A stretch of DNA of 64,000 nt, from NCBI RefSeq assembly GCF_021249405.1, contig NZ_CP089593.1, forward strand, positions 124,001 to 188,000, given 5' to 3'. The notes beneath the pieces were generated by a model that saw only the letters and a program-made list of their open reading frames with translations, did no database searches and was not told the origin of the DNA. Positions 50,594 to 59,796 of the stretch are shown here, one piece after another. Position 1 is the first letter of the stretch. Each line of letters starts with the position of its first letter. This DNA is from Halobacterium zhouii (GTDB lineage: Archaea; Halobacteriota; Halobacteria; Halobacteriales; Halobacteriaceae). The position numbers were made by a program, and so were the translations under genes.

Positions 50594-52453
50594 GTGTTCT
50601 CTCTCTCCGTGCTCGCTGCGGCCGAACTACCGGCGGTGACGACGGACATGCTCGTCGTCTTCGCCATCGTCCTCGGCACACTCGTCCTGTTCGTGACGGA
50701 GTGGCTGCCCATCGACGTCACCGCGATCCTGGTGATGGTCGTGCTGGTGGTCCTCGAACCGTGGACCCACGTCTCGACCACTGAGGGAATCTCCGGGTTC
50801 TCGAACCAGGCGACAATCGCTGTGCTCGCGATGCTCATCCTCAGCACGGGCGTGAGCCGCACCGGCCTCGTCCAGATTATCGGGCGGCGGATGGCGTCGT
50901 TCGCGGGCGACAGCCAGACCAAACAACTCGCCGCCACCATCGGCGTGAGCGGTCCCGTCTCCGGATTCATCAACAACACGCCCGTCGTCGCCATCCTCGT
51001 TCCCGTCGTCTCGGACCTCGCGCACAAGGGCAAGACCAGCCCGTCGAAACTCTTGATTCCGCTCTCCTTTGCCTCCATGCTCGGCGGGATGCTCACACTC
51101 ATCGGCACCTCCACGAACCTCCTCGCGAGCGAGGTCGCCGGACGCCTCGGAGAGACCCAGAACATCGCCGCCCTCCACCGATTCTCGATGTTCGAGTTCA
51201 CCGGCCTCGGCGCCATCGTGCTCGTCGTCGGGTCCATCTACCTGCTCACGATTGGGCACCGCCTGCTGCCAGAGCGCGTCCCCCCGGACGACGACGTCCT
51301 CGAGGAGTACGAGATGCAGGACTACCTCAGCGAGGTGGTGGTCCGCGGGACCTCCCCCATCGTTGGGAAGACCGTCGAGCAAGCCATCGACGAACGCCGC
51401 TTCGACGCCGACATTCTCCAGATCGTGCGCGGTGAGGAGCGGTTCATCGAACCGATCGGCCAGAAGGTCATCCGGGCGGGCGACGTGCTCACCGTCCGCA
51501 CCGACCGCGACACGCTCGGACAGATCGCGGCCGTCGACGACCTCTCGTTGTCCGGCACGCCGGAGACCGAGGAGGAACTCGAACCCACGACCCAGGACGA
51601 ACAGGCGCTCGTCGAGGTCGTCATCCAGTCCGGGTCGTCGCTCGCCGGGGAAACGCTCACGACGACGTCGTTCCGGGAGCGCTACAACGCGAACGTCCTC
51701 GCGTTCCGGACGCGCGGGGAGACGCTACGCGAGCGCCTGGACGACCTCGAGATGCACGTCGGCGACACCCTCCTCGTGCAGGCGCCCGAGGACAGCATCG
51801 ACCGCCTCTCCGTGAACCCGGACTTCATCGTCGCCCACGAACCCGAGGAACCCAACTACCGCACGGAGAAGATCCCGCACGCCGTCGCCACCATCATCGG
51901 CGTCGTGCTCGCAGCGACGGTCACCCCACTCAACATCGTGACGACAGCACTCGGCGGCGTCGTCGCCATGGTCGGCACCGGTGTCCTGCGGCCCGGGGAA
52001 CTGTACGAGTCAGTGGATTGGAGTGTCATCTTCCTGCTCGCGGGCGTCATCCCGCTAGGCATCGCACTCGAGCAGACGAACGCCGCCGGCCTGCTCGGGT
52101 CGCTGGTCGCGCTCTCGGGCACCGTGCTCCCAGCGGTCGGCGTGCTCTGGGTGTTCTACCTCTTCACCGGCCTCATCACGGGCGTCATCAGCAACAACGC
52201 GAGCGTCGTGCTCATGATTCCCGTCGCGGTTGAGGCCGCCGTCGACATCGGCGCGAACCCGTTCGCGTTCGTGCTCGCAGTGACGTTCGCCGCGTCGACG
52301 GCGTTCATGACGCCCGTCGGCTACCAGACGAACCTCTTCGTCTACGGCCCCGGCGGCTACACGTTCGGCGACTACGCCAGGGTCGGGGTTCCGCTGCAGT
52401 TGTTGCTCTCGTTCGTGACAGTCGCTGGCATCGTCGTCTTCTGGGGCGTGTGA
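50594..52453 (+). CDS. SLC13/DASS-family transporter with two TrkA-C domains
   Basis: The 619-residue protein has helices in two blocks (about 15-215 and 430-619) around two cytoplasmic TrkA-C (RCK_C) domains (about 235-320 and 335-420; VVVRGTSPIVGKTVEQAI and VVIQSGSSLAGETL). Family motifs GPVSGFINNTPVVAILVPVV and LITGVISNNASVVLMIPVA are the two re-entrant SNT-type loops that bind Na+ and a di-/tricarboxylate, sulfate or similar anion. The GTG start at 50594 fits the first helix. Substrate cannot be named from sequence. Confidence 0.85.
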   Translation: MFSLSVLAAAELPAVTTDMLVVFAIVLGTLVLFVTEWLPIDVTAILVMVVLVVLEPWTHVSTTEGISGFSNQATIAVLAMLILSTGVSRTGLVQIIGRRMASFAGDSQTKQLAATIGVSGPVSGFINNTPVVAILVPVVSDLAHKGKTSPSKLLIPLSFASMLGGMLTLIGTSTNLLASEVAGRLGETQNIAALHRFSMFEFTGLGAIVLVVGSIYLLTIGHRLLPERVPPDDDVLEEYEMQDYLSEVVVRGTSPIVGKTVEQAIDERRFDADILQIVRGEERFIEPIGQKVIRAGDVLTVRTDRDTLGQIAAVDDLSLSGTPETEEELEPTTQDEQALVEVVIQSGSSLAGETLTTTSFRERYNANVLAFRTRGETLRERLDDLEMHVGDTLLVQAPEDSIDRLSVNPDFIVAHEPEEPNYRTEKIPHAVATIIGVVLAATVTPLNIVTTALGGVVAMVGTGVLRPGELYESVDWSVIFLLAGVIPLGIALEQTNAAGLLGSLVALSGTVLPAVGVLWVFYLFTGLITGVISNNASVVLMIPVAVEAAVDIGANPFAFVLAVTFAASTAFMTPVGYQTNLFVYGPGGYTFGDYARVGVPLQLLLSFVTVAGIVVFWGV

Positions 52454-52506
52454 GCGGTGTGGTTGTTTTTCTGGAGACGCTTTCGTAACCGATACTGAAC
52501 CTGTGG

Positions 52507-52730
52507 ACACGCAGAAAGCCCCGGCCGCAGTGAACGTCGACACGACCGAAAACACCCGGAAAGCCCCGAGGCTGTAGACTCGGGGGACTCGCTGCGCTCC
52601 TCACTTCGTTTCGTTGCTTGCGTCGTCCGCCTTCGTCTACAGCCTCGCCCCTTTCAGTCCCACCCTGCCGGCTGACCAACCGGTAGTAGGTGGGACTGAA
52701 AGGGGCGGTGCGCCGGGGCTTTCTGGGTGG
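52507..52730. repeat. element B: one-armed copy of the nested inverted-repeat element
   Basis: Left outer motifs ACGCAGAAAGCCCCG (52509) and ACCCGGAAAGCCCCG (52554) are 45 bp apart; the right outer motif CGGGGCTTTCTGGGTGG is at 52714-52730. The arm stem is GAGGCTGTAGAC/GTCTACAGCCTC (52568-52579/52635-52646), enclosing GGACTCGCTGCGC (52585-52597) and TGCTTGCGTCGTC (52615-52627). The central hairpin CGCCCCTTTCAGTCCCACC (52646-52664)/GGTGGGACTGAAAGGGGCG (52689-52707) is 62 bp long, the same length as in element A. It lies between the SLC13 gene and mutS, with no ORF. Confidence 0.8.
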
Positions 52731-52862
52731 TTACCCCGCGAGAGTAGTTATTATCTGCCGGAACGTTCCAGTGCCTCACAACAGAGCCATCTCCAAGCCA
52801 TCATCTCTCGAACGACCGCCCAACCGATGCGAATAACAGCCCCGAACCCCTTCCCGTCGTCC

Positions 52863-55574
52863 ATGGACGGCGCGCTCGGGCCACCCGACGCGATGGCCGA
52901 GAACGAGGACGACCTCACGCCGATGATGAGCCAGTACTTCGCGCTCACGCGGCGCTACGAGGACGCGCTCGTGCTCTTCCAGGTCGGGGATTTCTACGAG
53001 TTGTTCTGCGAGGCCGCGGAGACCGCGGCCCGCATCTGCGAGATCACGCTCACCGCGCGCGAGGACTCGACGGGGAGCTACCCGATGGCGGGCGTCCCCA
53101 TCGACAACGCCGAATCCTACATCGACGACCTGCTCGACGCGGGCTACCGGGTGGCAGTCGCGGACCAGGTACAGGACCCCGACGAGGTGTCGGGCGTCGT
53201 GGACCGGGCGGTCACCCGGGTCGTGACGCCGGGGACGCTGACGGAGGACGAACTGCTCGCGGGCGACGACAACAACTTCGTGGCGGCGCTGGCAGCGAGT
53301 GACCCGACCGTGGCGGGTAGCGACGTGGAACGTCCGGGTGGCTTCGGTCTCGCGCTGCTCGACGTCTCGACGGGCGACTTCTACGCGACCACTCTCTCAG
53401 ACGCGGCGCGCGTCCGCGACGAACTCGGGCGGTTCGCGCCGGCGGAACTGGTCACCGGCCCGGGGGTGGCGGGCGAGCGCTTCGAGCGCGAGGTGTTCGT
53501 CGCCGAGTACGACGACGACGCGTTCGACCGCGGGGCGGCGGCCGAGCGCATCCGCACGCAGTTCGGGAGCGTCGACGCGCTCGCCGGCGACGCCGAGATC
53601 CGGGCGTGTGGCGCGCTCCTCGACTACGCGGCGTACACGCGGGGGAGCGTCGCCTCGCGGGGGGACTCGACCCACGCCGACGTGTCGACGACCAACGAGG
53701 ACGAACCGCAGGACAAACTCGCGTACCTGAACCACCTGACGCGCTACGACCCCCGGGACTACCTCCAGATGGACGCCGTGGCGCTGCGGAGCCTCGAGGT
53801 GTTCGACCAGCGCAGCGTCCACGGCGTGGAGGGCACCGCGCTCGTGGACGTGCTCGACGAGACGGCGTGCGCGCTCGGCCGCCGGAAACTCACCGACTGG
53901 CTCCGCCGCCCGCTCACCGACCGCGAGGAGATCGAGGCGCGCCACGACGCGGTCGGCGAACTCGTCGCGGACCCGATGGTGCGCGAGGAACTCCACGAGC
54001 ACCTGCGGGACGTCTACGACCTCGAGCGCCTCGTCTCGCGGGTGTCCCGGGGTCGCGCGAACGCCCGGGACCTCCGCGCGCTGAAGGACACACTCGACGT
54101 GGTTCCGGAGGTACGGGGTCTGCTCGCCGACGTGGGTTGCGGGAAACTCCGGGACCTGCGCGCGGGCCTCGACGACCTCCCCGAGATTCGTGACCTGCTC
54201 GACCGCGCTATCGTCGCCGACCCGCCACAGGAACTCACCGAGGGCGGCCTCATCCGCGAGGGGTACGACGAGACGCTCGACGACCTCCGGGAGACCGAGC
54301 AGTCGGGCAAGGAGTGGATCGACGACCTGGCGACCGAGGAGCGCGAGCGCACCGGCATCGACTCCCTGAAGGTCGGCCACAACGCGGTCCACGGCTACTA
54401 CATCGAGGTGACGAACCCGAACCTCGATTCGGTGCCCGAGGAGTACCAGCGCCGCCAGACGCTGAAGAACGCAGAGCGGTTCGTCACGCCCGAATTGAAA
54501 GACCGCGAGGACGACATCGTGCGCGCGGAGCAGCGCGCCCAGGACCTCGAGTACGACCTGTTCTGTGAGGTCCGGAACCGCGTTGCGAGCGAGAGCGAGC
54601 GCGTGCAGGCAGTCGCGGCGACGCTCGCGGAACTCGACGCACTCGCGTCGTTCGCCACCGCCGCCGCGACCCACGACTACGCGCGCCCGGAGATGGGTGG
54701 CGACAGCCTCGACATCGACCGCGGTCGCCACCCCGTCGTGGAGCGCACGGAACCCGGGTTCGTGCCGAACGATACCCGCCTCACGCCCGACGAGCGCGTC
54801 GCCGTGGTGACGGGTCCGAACATGAGCGGGAAGTCGACGTACATGCGCCAGGTCGCGCTCGCCGTGCTGATGGCCCAGGCCGGGGGTTTCGTGCCCGCCG
54901 AGCGAGCGACCCTCCGCATCGTCGACCGCATCTTCACCCGCGTCGGCGCGAGCGACGACATCGCGGGCGGGCGCTCGACGTTCATGGTGGAGATGACGGA
55001 ACTCGCCTCGATCCTCCGGGCGGCCACCGAGGACTCCCTCGTCCTCCTGGACGAGGTCGGTCGGGGCACGTCCACGACGGACGGTCTTGCCATCGCGCGC
55101 GCCGTCACCGAGCACGTCCACGACGAACTCGGCGCGACCACGCTGTTCGCGACCCACCACCACGAACTCACTGCGGACGCCGAACGCCTCGACGACGCCG
55201 TGAACCTCCACTTCGCGGCGACGCGAGGCCCGGATGGAGTTGCATTCGAACACGAGGTCGCGCGCGGCCCCGCCACCGCCTCCTATGGCGTGGAGGTGGC
55301 GAAGACCGCTGGCGTCCCCGACGACGTGGTCGAGCGCGCGCGGGAGTTGCTGGACGAGTCGGCGGGTGCTGCCGATGGTGCCGACGTCGGTGAGGACGGC
55401 GCTTCGACGGACGTCCAGTCGTCGGACGCGGACACGGACGAACCGCCGAACACGGACGAGACGCCCGCGGCGTCCTCGGATCTCGCCGCCGAACTCGAGG
55501 ACGTGAACGTCGCGGAGCTCACGCCCGTCGAGGCGCTGAACGTGCTCCACGACCTCCAGCGAAAAATCGACTGA
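52863..55574 (+). CDS. mutS: DNA mismatch repair protein MutS
   Basis: The 903-residue protein has the mismatch-reading motif VGDFYELF near the N terminus. Connector, lever and clamp domains follow, then the ATPase with Walker [14 protein letters not shown] (about 656-668), Walker [17 protein letters not shown] and FATHHHEL. An acidic, disordered stretch (about 830-880) precedes the final [19 protein letters not shown] dimerisation segment. It starts mismatch repair. ATG 52863 ([13 protein letters not shown]) is preferred to 52827; a TATA-like AGTTATTATC at about 52745-52754 lies about 110 bp upstream. The gene is followed by nucS in convergent orientation. No mutL in the window. Confidence 0.93.
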   Translation: MDGALGPPDAMAENEDDLTPMMSQYFALTRRYEDALVLFQVGDFYELFCEAAETAARICEITLTAREDSTGSYPMAGVPIDNAESYIDDLLDAGYRVAVADQVQDPDEVSGVVDRAVTRVVTPGTLTEDELLAGDDNNFVAALAASDPTVAGSDVERPGGFGLALLDVSTGDFYATTLSDAARVRDELGRFAPAELVTGPGVAGERFEREVFVAEYDDDAFDRGAAAERIRTQFGSVDALAGDAEIRACGALLDYAAYTRGSVASRGDSTHADVSTTNEDEPQDKLAYLNHLTRYDPRDYLQMDAVALRSLEVFDQRSVHGVEGTALVDVLDETACALGRRKLTDWLRRPLTDREEIEARHDAVGELVADPMVREELHEHLRDVYDLERLVSRVSRGRANARDLRALKDTLDVVPEVRGLLADVGCGKLRDLRAGLDDLPEIRDLLDRAIVADPPQELTEGGLIREGYDETLDDLRETEQSGKEWIDDLATEERERTGIDSLKVGHNAVHGYYIEVTNPNLDSVPEEYQRRQTLKNAERFVTPELKDREDDIVRAEQRAQDLEYDLFCEVRNRVASESERVQAVAATLAELDALASFATAAATHDYARPEMGGDSLDIDRGRHPVVERTEPGFVPNDTRLTPDERVAVVTGPNMSGKSTYMRQVALAVLMAQAGGFVPAERATLRIVDRIFTRVGASDDIAGGRSTFMVEMTELASILRAATEDSLVLLDEVGRGTSTTDGLAIARAVTEHVHDELGATTLFATHHHELTADAERLDDAVNLHFAATRGPDGVAFEHEVARGPATASYGVEVAKTAGVPDDVVERARELLDESAGAADGADVGEDGASTDVQSSDADTDEPPNTDETPAASSDLAAELEDVNVAELTPVEALNVLHDLQRKID

Positions 55575-55605
55575 GCGGGACCGCAGCCGGACAATCCGGG
55601 TAGCG

Positions 55606-56328
55606 TCACTCGACCGCCGAGAACGAGAGCCCGTTCTGGGCGAGCAGGCGGTGTGTCTTCTCCGTGAGTTCGGGTGCGACGAGTACGCCCCGGACCTCCG
55701 AGTCGGCGTGCAGGTCTTGGCGCAGTGCGTTCACGTAGCGCTCTAGTTGCGAGGCCGCCGATGGGCCGGCGCGCCTGGCCTTCAGTTCCACAACGACCAC
55801 CGCGCCATCAGCGCCGCGGCCGTAGACGTCCACCGGGCCGGCCGGCGTCTCGCGCTCCGTGGCGAGCGCGCGGAACCCGGACTCCACGAGGTCGGGGTCC
55901 GCGAGCACGCGTTCTTTCAGGTCGGCCTCCGCGCCCGCGCCGTCGCCGGTCGTCTCCGCGGGGTCGAACGCCGTCGCGTGGTGGACGTCGTCGAAACTGA
56001 TCTCGAGCACCGCCGCCGCGTCGCCGCCTCGGCCGTCGTCGTCACCACACCGGAGTTCGAGCGCATCGCCGTCCTCGGCGGCCGTCACGTTGACGCTCCC
56101 GCTGGTGGACCACGCGCCGGGATCTCGGCCGGTCGCACCGTGCACGAGCACTGTATCGTCAGGCTTGCAGAGCACCTGTCTGGTGCCTGCTTCGAGCGCG
56201 CGCTCCGTGCGACCCTCGAACGACGTTCCGCAGATGCCGACGAGCGAGACGGCGAGGCCGTCGCTGCGCGCGTCCGAGACGAACGCGGCCGCCCGGTCGG
56301 CGTCGGGTGCGGTGAGGGTGCGCGTCAC
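55606..56328 (-). CDS. nucS: endonuclease NucS (EndoMS)
   Basis: The 240-residue protein has an N-terminal DNA-binding beta domain and a C-terminal RecB-like nuclease domain with DVYGRGADGAVVVVELKARRAG, the catalytic Asp...Glu-x-Lys. The family cuts both strands at mismatched bases in archaea and actinobacteria. The GTG start at 56328 gives the short N terminus expected; the open frame to 56439 runs into the promoter-like repeats and is not supported. Its stop is 31 bp from the mutS stop, so two independent mismatch-recognition enzymes are encoded tail to tail. Confidence 0.87.
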   Translation of the reverse strand: MTRTLTAPDADRAAAFVSDARSDGLAVSLVGICGTSFEGRTERALEAGTRQVLCKPDDTVLVHGATGRDPGAWSTSGSVNVTAAEDGDALELRCGDDDGRGGDAAAVLEISFDDVHHATAFDPAETTGDGAGAEADLKERVLADPDLVESGFRALATERETPAGPVDVYGRGADGAVVVVELKARRAGPSAASQLERYVNALRQDLHADSEVRGVLVAPELTEKTHRLLAQNGLSFSAVE

Positions 56329-56417
56329 GCCGTGGCGTAGTCGTCGGGTCGACAAGAATCGCTCGGCGCACGCTGGCTGCCGGTAAGTCGAGACGCTTGG
56401 CCACCACGCCCGTGCTC

Positions 56418-56465
56418 GTTTAAGTATCTCTGGCGACAAGGAGTATATACGAAGAACCTCTGCGG
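56418..56465. repeat. promoter-like repeat copy 1
   Basis: GTTTAAGTATCTC then CTGGCGACAAGGAGTATATA and CGAAGAACC. The first of four copies, about 90 bp before the divergent nucS start and in the same orientation as the other copies. Confidence 0.75.
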
Positions 56466-56514
56466 GAACTCGACCGCCGAGCGAGAGCTCTGCAAAGCGT
56501 TACACCACGTTCGT

Positions 56515-56566
56515 TCTTTAAGTGCTTCTGGCGACAAGGAGTAGATACGAAGGACTTCTGCGAGCG
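56515..56566. repeat. promoter-like repeat copy 2
   Basis: TCTTTAAGTGCTT then CTGGCGACAAGGAGTAGATA and CGAAGGACTTCTGCG. It carries a TATA-like TTTAAG and, 25 bp further, a possible transcription start. It precedes the dsbA-like gene by about 120 bp. Confidence 0.8.
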
Positions 56567-56683
56567 TGTTCGATTGCCCAGCGGTTGCGTCGGCGCTCGA
56601 GTCGCCCCTAAATCGCGACCTGCAACCGGAGGGATTCCCCGCCAGCCCCGGTTTTTTCGGCCTGCCGCGGCTACACCAGCCCG

Positions 56684-57310
56684 ATGAGCGACACCGACGA
56701 GATCACCGTCTATTCGGACTACGTCTGCCCGTTCTGTTACCTGGGCCGTGTGTCCCTCCGAGAGTACCAGGACGAGCGCGAGGACGAACTCGACATCGAC
56801 TGGCGCCCCTTCGACCTGCGCGCCCAGCAGCGCGGACCCGACGGGGAGATCGACCACAGCGTGGACAACGGGAAAGACGAAGAGTACTACGAGCAGGCCA
56901 GAGAGAACGTCGAGCGCCTGAAGGAGAACTACGGCGCCGACGAGATGACCGTGGACATCTCCCGCGACGTGGACTCCTTCGCCGCGCAGGTGGCGTCGCT
57001 GTACGTGAAACGCGAGCACCCGGACGCGTGGCTCGACTTCGACGCGGCGGTCTTCGAGGCGCTCTGGGAGGACGAGCGCGACATCGGCGACGTGGACGTG
57101 CTCGCGGACATCGCAGACGACGTCGGCGTCGACCCGGAGGACGTCCGGGACGCGGTCGGCGACGACGAGTGGCGCGAGCGCGTGCGCGACCAGTTCGACG
57201 AGGCTCACGAGATGGGCATCACGGGGGTTCCGACGTTCGCGTACGACGGATACGCGGCGCGCGGCGCGGTCCCGCCTGCACAGCTTCGCCGGCTGGTCGA
57301 GGGCGAGTAG
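56684..57310 (+). CDS. DsbA-family (FrnE-like) thiol oxidoreductase
   Basis: The 208-residue protein has an N-terminal thioredoxin strand with YSDYVCPFCYLGRVSL (about 10-25; active-site CPFC), a helical insertion (about 60-165) and the C-terminal GITGVPTFAYDGYAARGAVP with cis-Pro. No signal peptide, so it is cytoplasmic. FrnE-like members act as disulphide isomerases, or as 2-hydroxychromene-carboxylate isomerases when the motif lacks Cys; both Cys are present here. Two copies of the promoter-like repeat lie on each side of it. Confidence 0.85.
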   Translation: MSDTDEITVYSDYVCPFCYLGRVSLREYQDEREDELDIDWRPFDLRAQQRGPDGEIDHSVDNGKDEEYYEQARENVERLKENYGADEMTVDISRDVDSFAAQVASLYVKREHPDAWLDFDAAVFEALWEDERDIGDVDVLADIADDVGVDPEDVRDAVGDDEWRERVRDQFDEAHEMGITGVPTFAYDGYAARGAVPPAQLRRLVEGE

Positions 57311-57366
57311 CGCCGAGCAGGTCGGCGCACGACGGACGGCAGTGAACGCGGCCAGTCGCCGACCGT

Positions 57367-57427
57367 CCTTTAAGTGCTTCTGGCGACAAGGAGTAGATAC
57401 GAAGGGCTTCTGCGGGAGTGTTCGACC
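57367..57427. repeat. promoter-like repeat copy 3
   Basis: TCCTTTAAGTGCTT then CTGGCGACAAGGAGTAGATA, CGAAGGGCTTCTGCGGGAGT and GTTCGACCG. It matches copy 2 almost base for base over 55 bp, including the tail beyond the core. Confidence 0.8.
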
Positions 57428-57432
57428 GATTA

Positions 57433-57515
57433 GCGATGGGTGAGTCTAAATCAGCGAGGGATGCGTCCAAATCAGTGATGAGTGGGTCCCAGCGACGAAT
57501 GGGTGTCCAGCGACG
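57433..57515. repeat. degenerate tandem repeat after copy 3
   Basis: About four units of 17-21 bp beginning AGCGATGGGTGAGTCTAAATC, AGCGAGGGATGCGTCC, AGTGATGAGTGGGTCC and AGCGACGAATGGGTGTCC run head to tail immediately downstream of repeat copy 3, between it and copy 4. Confidence 0.55.
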
Positions 57516-57560
57516 GTCGGTTTCTCGGTGGGCGCCCGAAGCGCAGAGTGGGTCGATCGT

Positions 57561-57606
57561 TCTTTAAGTGTCTCTGGCGACAAGGAGTAGATACGAAGGA
57601 CTTCTT
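57561..57606. repeat. promoter-like repeat copy 4
   Basis: TCTTTAAGTGTCT then CTGGCGACAAGGAGTAGATA and CGAAGGACTTCTT. It lies about 85 bp before the next gene, which has its own TATA box closer in. Confidence 0.8.
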
Positions 57607-57650
57607 CGCGACGCTACGCCCCGTAGCGACGCGTCCCGTCGGTGTACGGG

Positions 57651-57660
57651 CGAGAGTTTA
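57651..57660 (+). promoter_or_regulatory. TATA box of the RpoEps-like gene
   Basis: GAGTTTAAAC lies about 30 bp before the ATG at 57689, enough for a leaderless transcript without the repeat at 57561. Confidence 0.55.
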
Positions 57661-57688
57661 AACCGATGCGTCCACTGGGCCACAGACA

Positions 57689-58420
57689 ATGATGCCGGAG
57701 GCCAGGCACCGGGACGACGCGGACGCGGACGACCGCTGGCTCGAAGACCGGCCCGGGGCGGGAGCGCTCTCGCGGGCGGAGGCTCGCCGGGACAACGCGG
57801 TGCGGCAGTGGGGCGTCGTCTCGCCGAGTGCGACGGTAATCGGGCGCGCGGAGTCGCCCGAGGCCGACCTCTCGGAGAGCGTGCGCCGCCTCCACGACGA
57901 ACGCCACACCGCGACGGAAGGACACAGCAAACGCGCGCACTACCTCGACCGCCTGCGCACCACGCAGGCGCTATGTAACGCACTCGACGTGACGCCGTGG
58001 CAGCGCGACCTCGCGCTGGGTATCATGGGCGACATCGACCTCACGGAGTTCGGGAGCCAGCGCGCCATCCCGAAGGTCGCGCTCGTGGTGCTCCGGCACG
58101 TCGTCGACGTCGACCGTCGGCAGTACTTCGGTCTCGACGACGTCGACGCGTCGGCGCTCTCCCAGGACCGCATGGAGTCGCTGTTCGAGGAGTACAAGGC
58201 CCACGACGTCACCGACGAGGAGACGTTCCAGCGCCTCGCGGAGCGCCACGGTCTCGACGTGACGAACCTGAACCGACTCCGGCGCGTGCTCAAAGAACAG
58301 TTACGGGAGCGAGAACAACTAGACGACGACATCGGGCGGGCGCTCGGCCGGAATCCTCACCGCGACCCGAACCTCCCGAGTTTCGAGGACCGCGACGTAC
58401 CGGCGGAAGCTAGCGACTGA
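57689..58420 (+). CDS. probable haloarchaeal RNA polymerase subunit epsilon (RpoEps-like)
   Basis: The 243-residue soluble protein has RRDNAVRQWGVVSPSATVIGR (about 34-54) and HYLDRLRTTQALCNALDVTPWQRDLALGIMGDIDLTEFGSQRAIPKVAL in pieces, which resembles the start of a cyclin-like fold. A helix-turn-helix-like segment LAERHGLDVTNLNRLRRVLKEQL sits near the C terminus. It matches what I recall of the haloarchaeal protein annotated as RNA polymerase subunit epsilon; that assignment is from memory. A transcription-factor-like role fits the folds. ATG-ATG at 57689. Confidence 0.55.
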   Translation: MMPEARHRDDADADDRWLEDRPGAGALSRAEARRDNAVRQWGVVSPSATVIGRAESPEADLSESVRRLHDERHTATEGHSKRAHYLDRLRTTQALCNALDVTPWQRDLALGIMGDIDLTEFGSQRAIPKVALVVLRHVVDVDRRQYFGLDDVDASALSQDRMESLFEEYKAHDVTDEETFQRLAERHGLDVTNLNRLRRVLKEQLREREQLDDDIGRALGRNPHRDPNLPSFEDRDVPAEASD

Positions 58421-58458
58421 CGCCGAACACGTTCTCTGCTACGCCCTGGCGTGCTGCG

Positions 58459-58815
58459 CTACGCTGACGCGCTGCGCTCTGTCCCGGCGTGTTCGTCCAG
58501 GAATGCCTCGATGGCCGCGCCGCCCTGGAACCCCTCGGCGAGTCGCGCGACCTCCTCACTATTCTCCACGAGGACGAGCGTGGGTACACTCCGAACGTTC
58601 CACTCCTCGACGAGCGATACGTCGTCGCCTGGGTTGACCATCGCGACGGGGACGCCGGTCTCGCGTGCCACGTTCCCGAGCACTGGCTCGATGGCCTGGC
58701 ACATTGTACACCCTCTGGTGTAGAACTCTACGAGCACGCGGTCGTGGGTGGCGAGTACGTCCTCCAACTCGCCGCCGTCGGCGACGCGGAGCGGTTTCTG
58801 CGTCTGTTCAGTCAC
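58459..58815 (-). CDS. thioredoxin-like protein with CTMC site
   Basis: The 118-residue protein has a thioredoxin fold: RVLVEFYTRGCTMCQAIEPVL (active site CTMC, Cys36 and Cys39) and SVPTLVLVE with cis-Pro. The intervening pair Thr-Met instead of Gly-Pro suggests a different redox potential. The start is GTG at 58815 (VTEQTQKPL). It lies between the RpoEps-like gene (convergent) and psmA upstream on the same strand. Confidence 0.83.
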   Translation of the reverse strand: MTEQTQKPLRVADGGELEDVLATHDRVLVEFYTRGCTMCQAIEPVLGNVARETGVPVAMVNPGDDVSLVEEWNVRSVPTLVLVENSEEVARLAEGFQGGAAIEAFLDEHAGTERSASA

Positions 58816-58918
58816 GTCGCTCCATAGGTGCCGATAGCGGATAAGTGCTGGCGGGCCGGCAGCGGCTGCTGGGAAGTGAATCGCTGCGTGCAGCGACCAC
58901 CGCGAGCGTGTTTGCGGG

Positions 58919-59641
58919 TTACTCGAGTTCGTCGAGGTAGGCCTGTACGTCGTCGGCAGTGAGGTTGCGGTAGACGCCCGTCTCGGCGTCCACGGTGGCG
59001 ACGCCGACGGCTTCGGCCTCGAGCGGGTCGTCCCGGCCCTTGCCGAGCGCGCGGAGTGCGAGTTCGACGCCCTCGTCGAGCGAGAGGGACTCCTCGTACT
59101 GTTCCTCGAGGTGGTCCTGGATGTCCGCGCGGTCCGCGCCGATGGCGACGGCCTTCCACTCGTTCGAGGTGCCCGAAGGGTCGGTCTCGAAGAGTCGGGG
59201 TTCGCCGTCCTCGACGCCGCCGATGAGGAGCGCGACGCCGAACGGGCGCGCGCCACCGACCTGCGTGTACTGCTGGATGTGGTCGGTAACCTCCTTCGTG
59301 AGCGTGCGCACGCCGATGGGTTCGTCGTAGCGCACCCGGTTCACCTGCGCCTGCTGGCGCGCGAAGTCGATGAGTTGCCGGGCGTCAGCGACGTGCCCCG
59401 CGCTCGCCACGCCGACGTGGTTGTCGACCTTGTGGAGTTTCTCGACGCTGGAGCCCTCGAGGAGCGGCGAGCGCGTCTGCTTGTCCACGACGAGCACCAC
59501 ACCGCCCTCGGTGCGCACGCCGATGCTCGCAGTGCCGCGCTTGACGGCTTCCCGCGCGTACTCGACCTGATAGAGGCGTCCGTCCGGGGAGAAAATGGTG
59601 ATCCCACGGTCGTAGGCCTGCTGCTGGTTCTGGCCCTGCAT
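58919..59641 (-). CDS. psmA: 20S proteasome alpha subunit
   Basis: The 240-residue protein has the alpha-subunit N terminus AYDRGITIFSPDGRLYQVEYAREAVKRG (about 9-36), the core of the outer rings that gates substrate entry. It continues with GGVVLVVDKQTRSPLLEGSSVEKLHKVD and a YTQVGGARPFGVALLIGG segment. No catalytic Thr, as expected for alpha. The ATG at 59641 (MQGQNQQQAYDRG) is the conserved start; the ORF extends 54 bp upstream without similarity. Confidence 0.94.
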   Translation of the reverse strand: MQGQNQQQAYDRGITIFSPDGRLYQVEYAREAVKRGTASIGVRTEGGVVLVVDKQTRSPLLEGSSVEKLHKVDNHVGVASAGHVADARQLIDFARQQAQVNRVRYDEPIGVRTLTKEVTDHIQQYTQVGGARPFGVALLIGGVEDGEPRLFETDPSGTSNEWKAVAIGADRADIQDHLEEQYEESLSLDEGVELALRALGKGRDDPLEAEAVGVATVDAETGVYRNLTADDVQAYLDELE

Positions 59642-59718
59642 GTGTCTTAGCGCTCCATAGCACGCCCCGACGTAAAGGGCTTTGAGTTTCGGCATGACGG
59701 CACGCCAACGTACCTTTC

Positions 59719-59776
59719 CAGCGTACCTTTTTCCGGGCCTCGCTGCACTCGGCCCGCAAAAATCTACGCTAAAAAG
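59719..59776. terminator. dispersed T-run/A-run element, copy upstream of psmA
   Basis: CGTACCTTTTTCCG, a short hairpin with CTCGCTGCACTCG, then GCAAAAATCTACGCTAAAAA, continued by GACCGCACCG as in the flank at 5156-5175. Located in the 412-bp gap between psmA and the second M29 gene. Confidence 0.65.
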
Positions 59777-59796
59777 ACCGCACCGCTACGCTAAAT

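Noticed and set aside
56420..57208. Minus-strand ORF of 262 codons opposite the DsbA-like gene, and similar ORFs ending in the same residues near 57564
   Set aside because: They are shadows; their shared C-terminal residues simply reflect the promoter-like DNA repeat read in reverse.
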